The notes under the pieces are model-generated. The model saw nothing but the letters and a program-made list of their open reading frames with translations. It searched no databases and was not told the origin of the DNA. From assembly GCA_907164885.2 (NCBI GenBank), contig OU015490.1, positions 223,181,054 to 223,245,053 of the forward strand: a DNA stretch of 64,000 bases, in the 5' to 3' direction. Shown here in pieces: positions 62,064-64,000 of this stretch (the first letter of the stretch is position 1; the number at the start of each line of letters is the position of its first letter). The DNA is from Dolomedes plantarius. Taxonomy: Eukaryota > Arthropoda > Arachnida > Araneae > Dolomedidae. The position numbers and the translations under genes are program-made.

Positions 62064-62703
62064 TATAGAGATTATATATAGAGATTATATATATATATAT
62101 ATATATATATAAGATATTTCCAAGACAATATTATTATAAGAGTTCTGAAGACAAAAGAGACATTTTACTAGTGTGTTTGCATGCTGCGTAGCACACATGT
62201 TATGTAGAAAAAGAATGCCATGTGGAACTCGACATCAGAAGATACTAGAATAGTAATAAGTCTTCTTGGAACTTAGACCAAGAGGCTTAAAGAGAAGACT
62301 GTTTCTGAATATTTAGAATTCCCCACTTTAGTTGTGTTTGGAGTGTATTAGTTACGTAGTGCATTATCTCGGCTCTGAGCTATCTAGACTAATCGTTTTA
62401 AACGTAAGGGACATTTAATTATTATTTTTTATTAAAATTATTTTTTTGATTTCCACTTTGTCATGTCAGCAGAAGTTTTCCCTTTTTCAGAAATCTTACA
62501 AACGACTGATCCATTTCTCCCAGTATTGTTTTTTTTCTTATTTGAAGAACCAGGGTTCACCTCCTACGTTCTTTGCCCCATGTTCTTTTCATCTTTTATG
62601 AACATCCCCCTGTAAGAGCAGAGTTTTCTTGGCATTACAGATCAGTTATGGGATCTTCTAAAGCCACTGATCAAGTTCTACAGTATACATAACACAAGAG
62701 GGC
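62064..62703. other. (TA)n run then unannotated interval
   Basis: TATAGAGATTATA repeats and TA occur at 62064-62110. The rest, including a stretch with GTGTTTGGAGTGTATTAG near 62335, is not recognised. Confidence 0.45.
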
Positions 62704-63488
62704 TCGAGGTAGCCTTGTAGTAACGCGCTGGCTTTCGGTGTTGAGGGTACTCGGATCGAATCCCAACACGCGCCATTAACCCTTCGGTGGGAACATGATT
62801 ATTTTCCCGCTTAGTGGTAACCATCTGCCTGTAAGGCAAATGTGGATGGAATATCTCTTTCCCAGGTATTCCTACCTAGAAATTCAGAGTGTATTTGTGG
62901 TTTACTGCATTTCATGGTAGCCGGAATCGTCAAACCATTTCTCCTCAATTCTTGACCACCTTCTGTTGAACAGAACCAATTATCATTGGTTATATTAGTC
63001 AGATATTTAAACAAACGTTACTGGGAATATCTGTCTAGTAGACAGACAATGTTCTAGAAAAGTGGCACGTACCTGAATCATAGAAGGCTGGAGTCATGAA
63101 TCACCTGTTCCATACTGAAGACAAGATGTTGACTGAAGCACTTGTAGACTCACAGTACCCAAGGTCGAAGGGTGGGGGCCTCCAGCGTGAAAGAAACCAT
63201 ATCAGACTGAGTGACATATGTTCCCACCTAGGGATTAAATACCTCCGTGTCTAGGCCGGATATGGGCACGTCAAATCCGTAGAATAGGAAGTCCCTGTAT
63301 GAAGTCAGAGAGGGTAGGAGAGGGTACGATCCCCACAGATGTCGCCTCTTGGGATGCTCAGTCAAAATTGAGGTGGCAACTAGCAAAAACGGACTCCGAC
63401 CCCTGTAGTGCTATATAAGTGGGGGGAGCCGCCCACTGAAGCCTGTATGAACCTGGTTTGGAACTTCCAGCGAGGGGGGCATTAGAAA
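62704..63488 (+). mobile_element. SINE family I, copy c, split by a MITE
   Basis: The head has an A-box-like GTAGCCTTGTAG (62709-62720) and B box GGATCGAATCC (62753-62763). The body resumes after the insertion at 63234 with ATACCTCCGTGTCTAGGCCG, GAAGTCAGAGAGGGTAGG, AAAATTGAGGTGGCAAC, GCTATATAAGTGG and a final GGGGGGCATTAG with an A-rich tail. Best B box of the family. The two halves together match copy a at 4238. Confidence 0.8.
62780..63233. mobile_element. piggyBac-like MITE inserted in the SINE
   Basis: CCCTTCGGTGGGAACATG at 62780 pairs with the complement ending TTCCCACCTAGGG at 63233. TTAA (in fact ATTAA) flanks both sides, at 62775-62779 and 63234-63238. TTAA targets with CCC termini are the piggyBac signature. 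The unoccupied site is visible in the sister SINEs. The minus 67-codon frame at 62811-63014 is not a transposase. Confidence 0.75.
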
Positions 63489-64000
63489 CAAGAACAACAC
63501 GTAATACAAGAGATGTAGTAAAACGGAGATAAAAAGAAGAAATGGTCATATTTATTTGGCAGTTATTGCTAATGGTTAATTCCTCAGGAAAACAAGCTTG
63601 TCGTGCAGTTGCCTCTGCGTGGTAAAAAGTCAGTGTTTTGTCATTTTCTAGAACCTTCCGCGGTCTAACAAAGCAAATACGTAGTTTAGAAGTTGAAGAA
63701 AATTGATGTTTTTATCAGGAAAGCATTTTTGTTATGCCCTTGTACTGGAACAGCTAACTACTAAACTACTTTTTATATAATATTTTCTGTGTGAATAACA
63801 AATCTTAATTATACCCCAGACAAAGGATTTTAATACTATAACATCACTAGCTGGAATTTCTTTAACGCTCTCCAACAATATAATACTCTAGAGGCCTTAT
63901 ATCTCGCAAAATTCAATACTTCATGCATATTCAAAAAGACGGAAGGAAAAGTTTTCTAATATAATTCAGGGAGCGTTTTAATAAGAAATTTTATAAGAAA
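63489..64000. other. Unannotated interval to window end
   Basis: No element or gene is recognised. Confidence 0.5.

Overview
The window looks like intergenic, repeat-packed nuclear DNA from an arthropod, most likely an arachnid such as a spider. That assignment is an inference. It rests on strong AT richness, long (TA)n, (TG)n and (CA)n tracts, eukaryotic tRNA-headed SINEs and an animal mix of Tc1/mariner, Tigger/pogo, hAT, Harbinger-type, Helitron-like, gypsy and LINE sequences. I found no convincing host gene. Every recognisable protein is a transposable-element protein, and all are damaged except one short Tigger remnant.

Layout. 1-2.7 kb: 3' end of a Helitron-like element, a mariner fold-back, and a Tigger-type element carrying a LINE tail. 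4.2-8.7 kb: SINE, a tandem duplication, a hAT-type element with a nested SINE, and a mariner split by (TA)n. 9.7-13.6 kb: a Tc1 element and an array of diverged ~0.4-kb units. 14.4-19.5 kb: second Helitron-like copy, SINE, second mariner fold-back, and an AT-rich dispersed repeat. 20.5-25.7 kb: the main coding landmark, a minus-strand Ty3/gypsy retrotransposon with two LTRs. 25.9-31.8 kb: a candidate solo LTR, a Tc1 fragment, and an unclassified DNA transposon with a repeated short motif. 32.7-36.4 kb: MITEs and a 55-bp tandem array. 37.5-40.9 kb: a four-level nest built around a hAT element. 43.8-46.3 kb: a small MITE, a LINE endonuclease fragment and a MITE. 47-54 kb: candidate LTRs, a mariner with ~300-bp inverted repeats, a Tc1 element, and a mariner whose middle is replaced by a MITE. 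55.3-59 kb: a ~112-bp tandem array, a Tc1/mariner element with unusual D-to-D spacing, a SINE and a solo LTR. 60.4-63.5 kb: third Helitron-like copy abutting a Tigger derivative, then a SINE split by a TTAA-flanked MITE.

Nothing here works together as a pathway. The order of events is what can be read: nesting, target-site duplications and paired terminal repeats show which element landed in which. The strongest leads are the unclassified transposon at 27.66-29.72 kb, the four-level nest at 37.6-40.9 kb, the opposite loop orientation of two mariner fold-backs, and the repeated contact between element ends and microsatellites.
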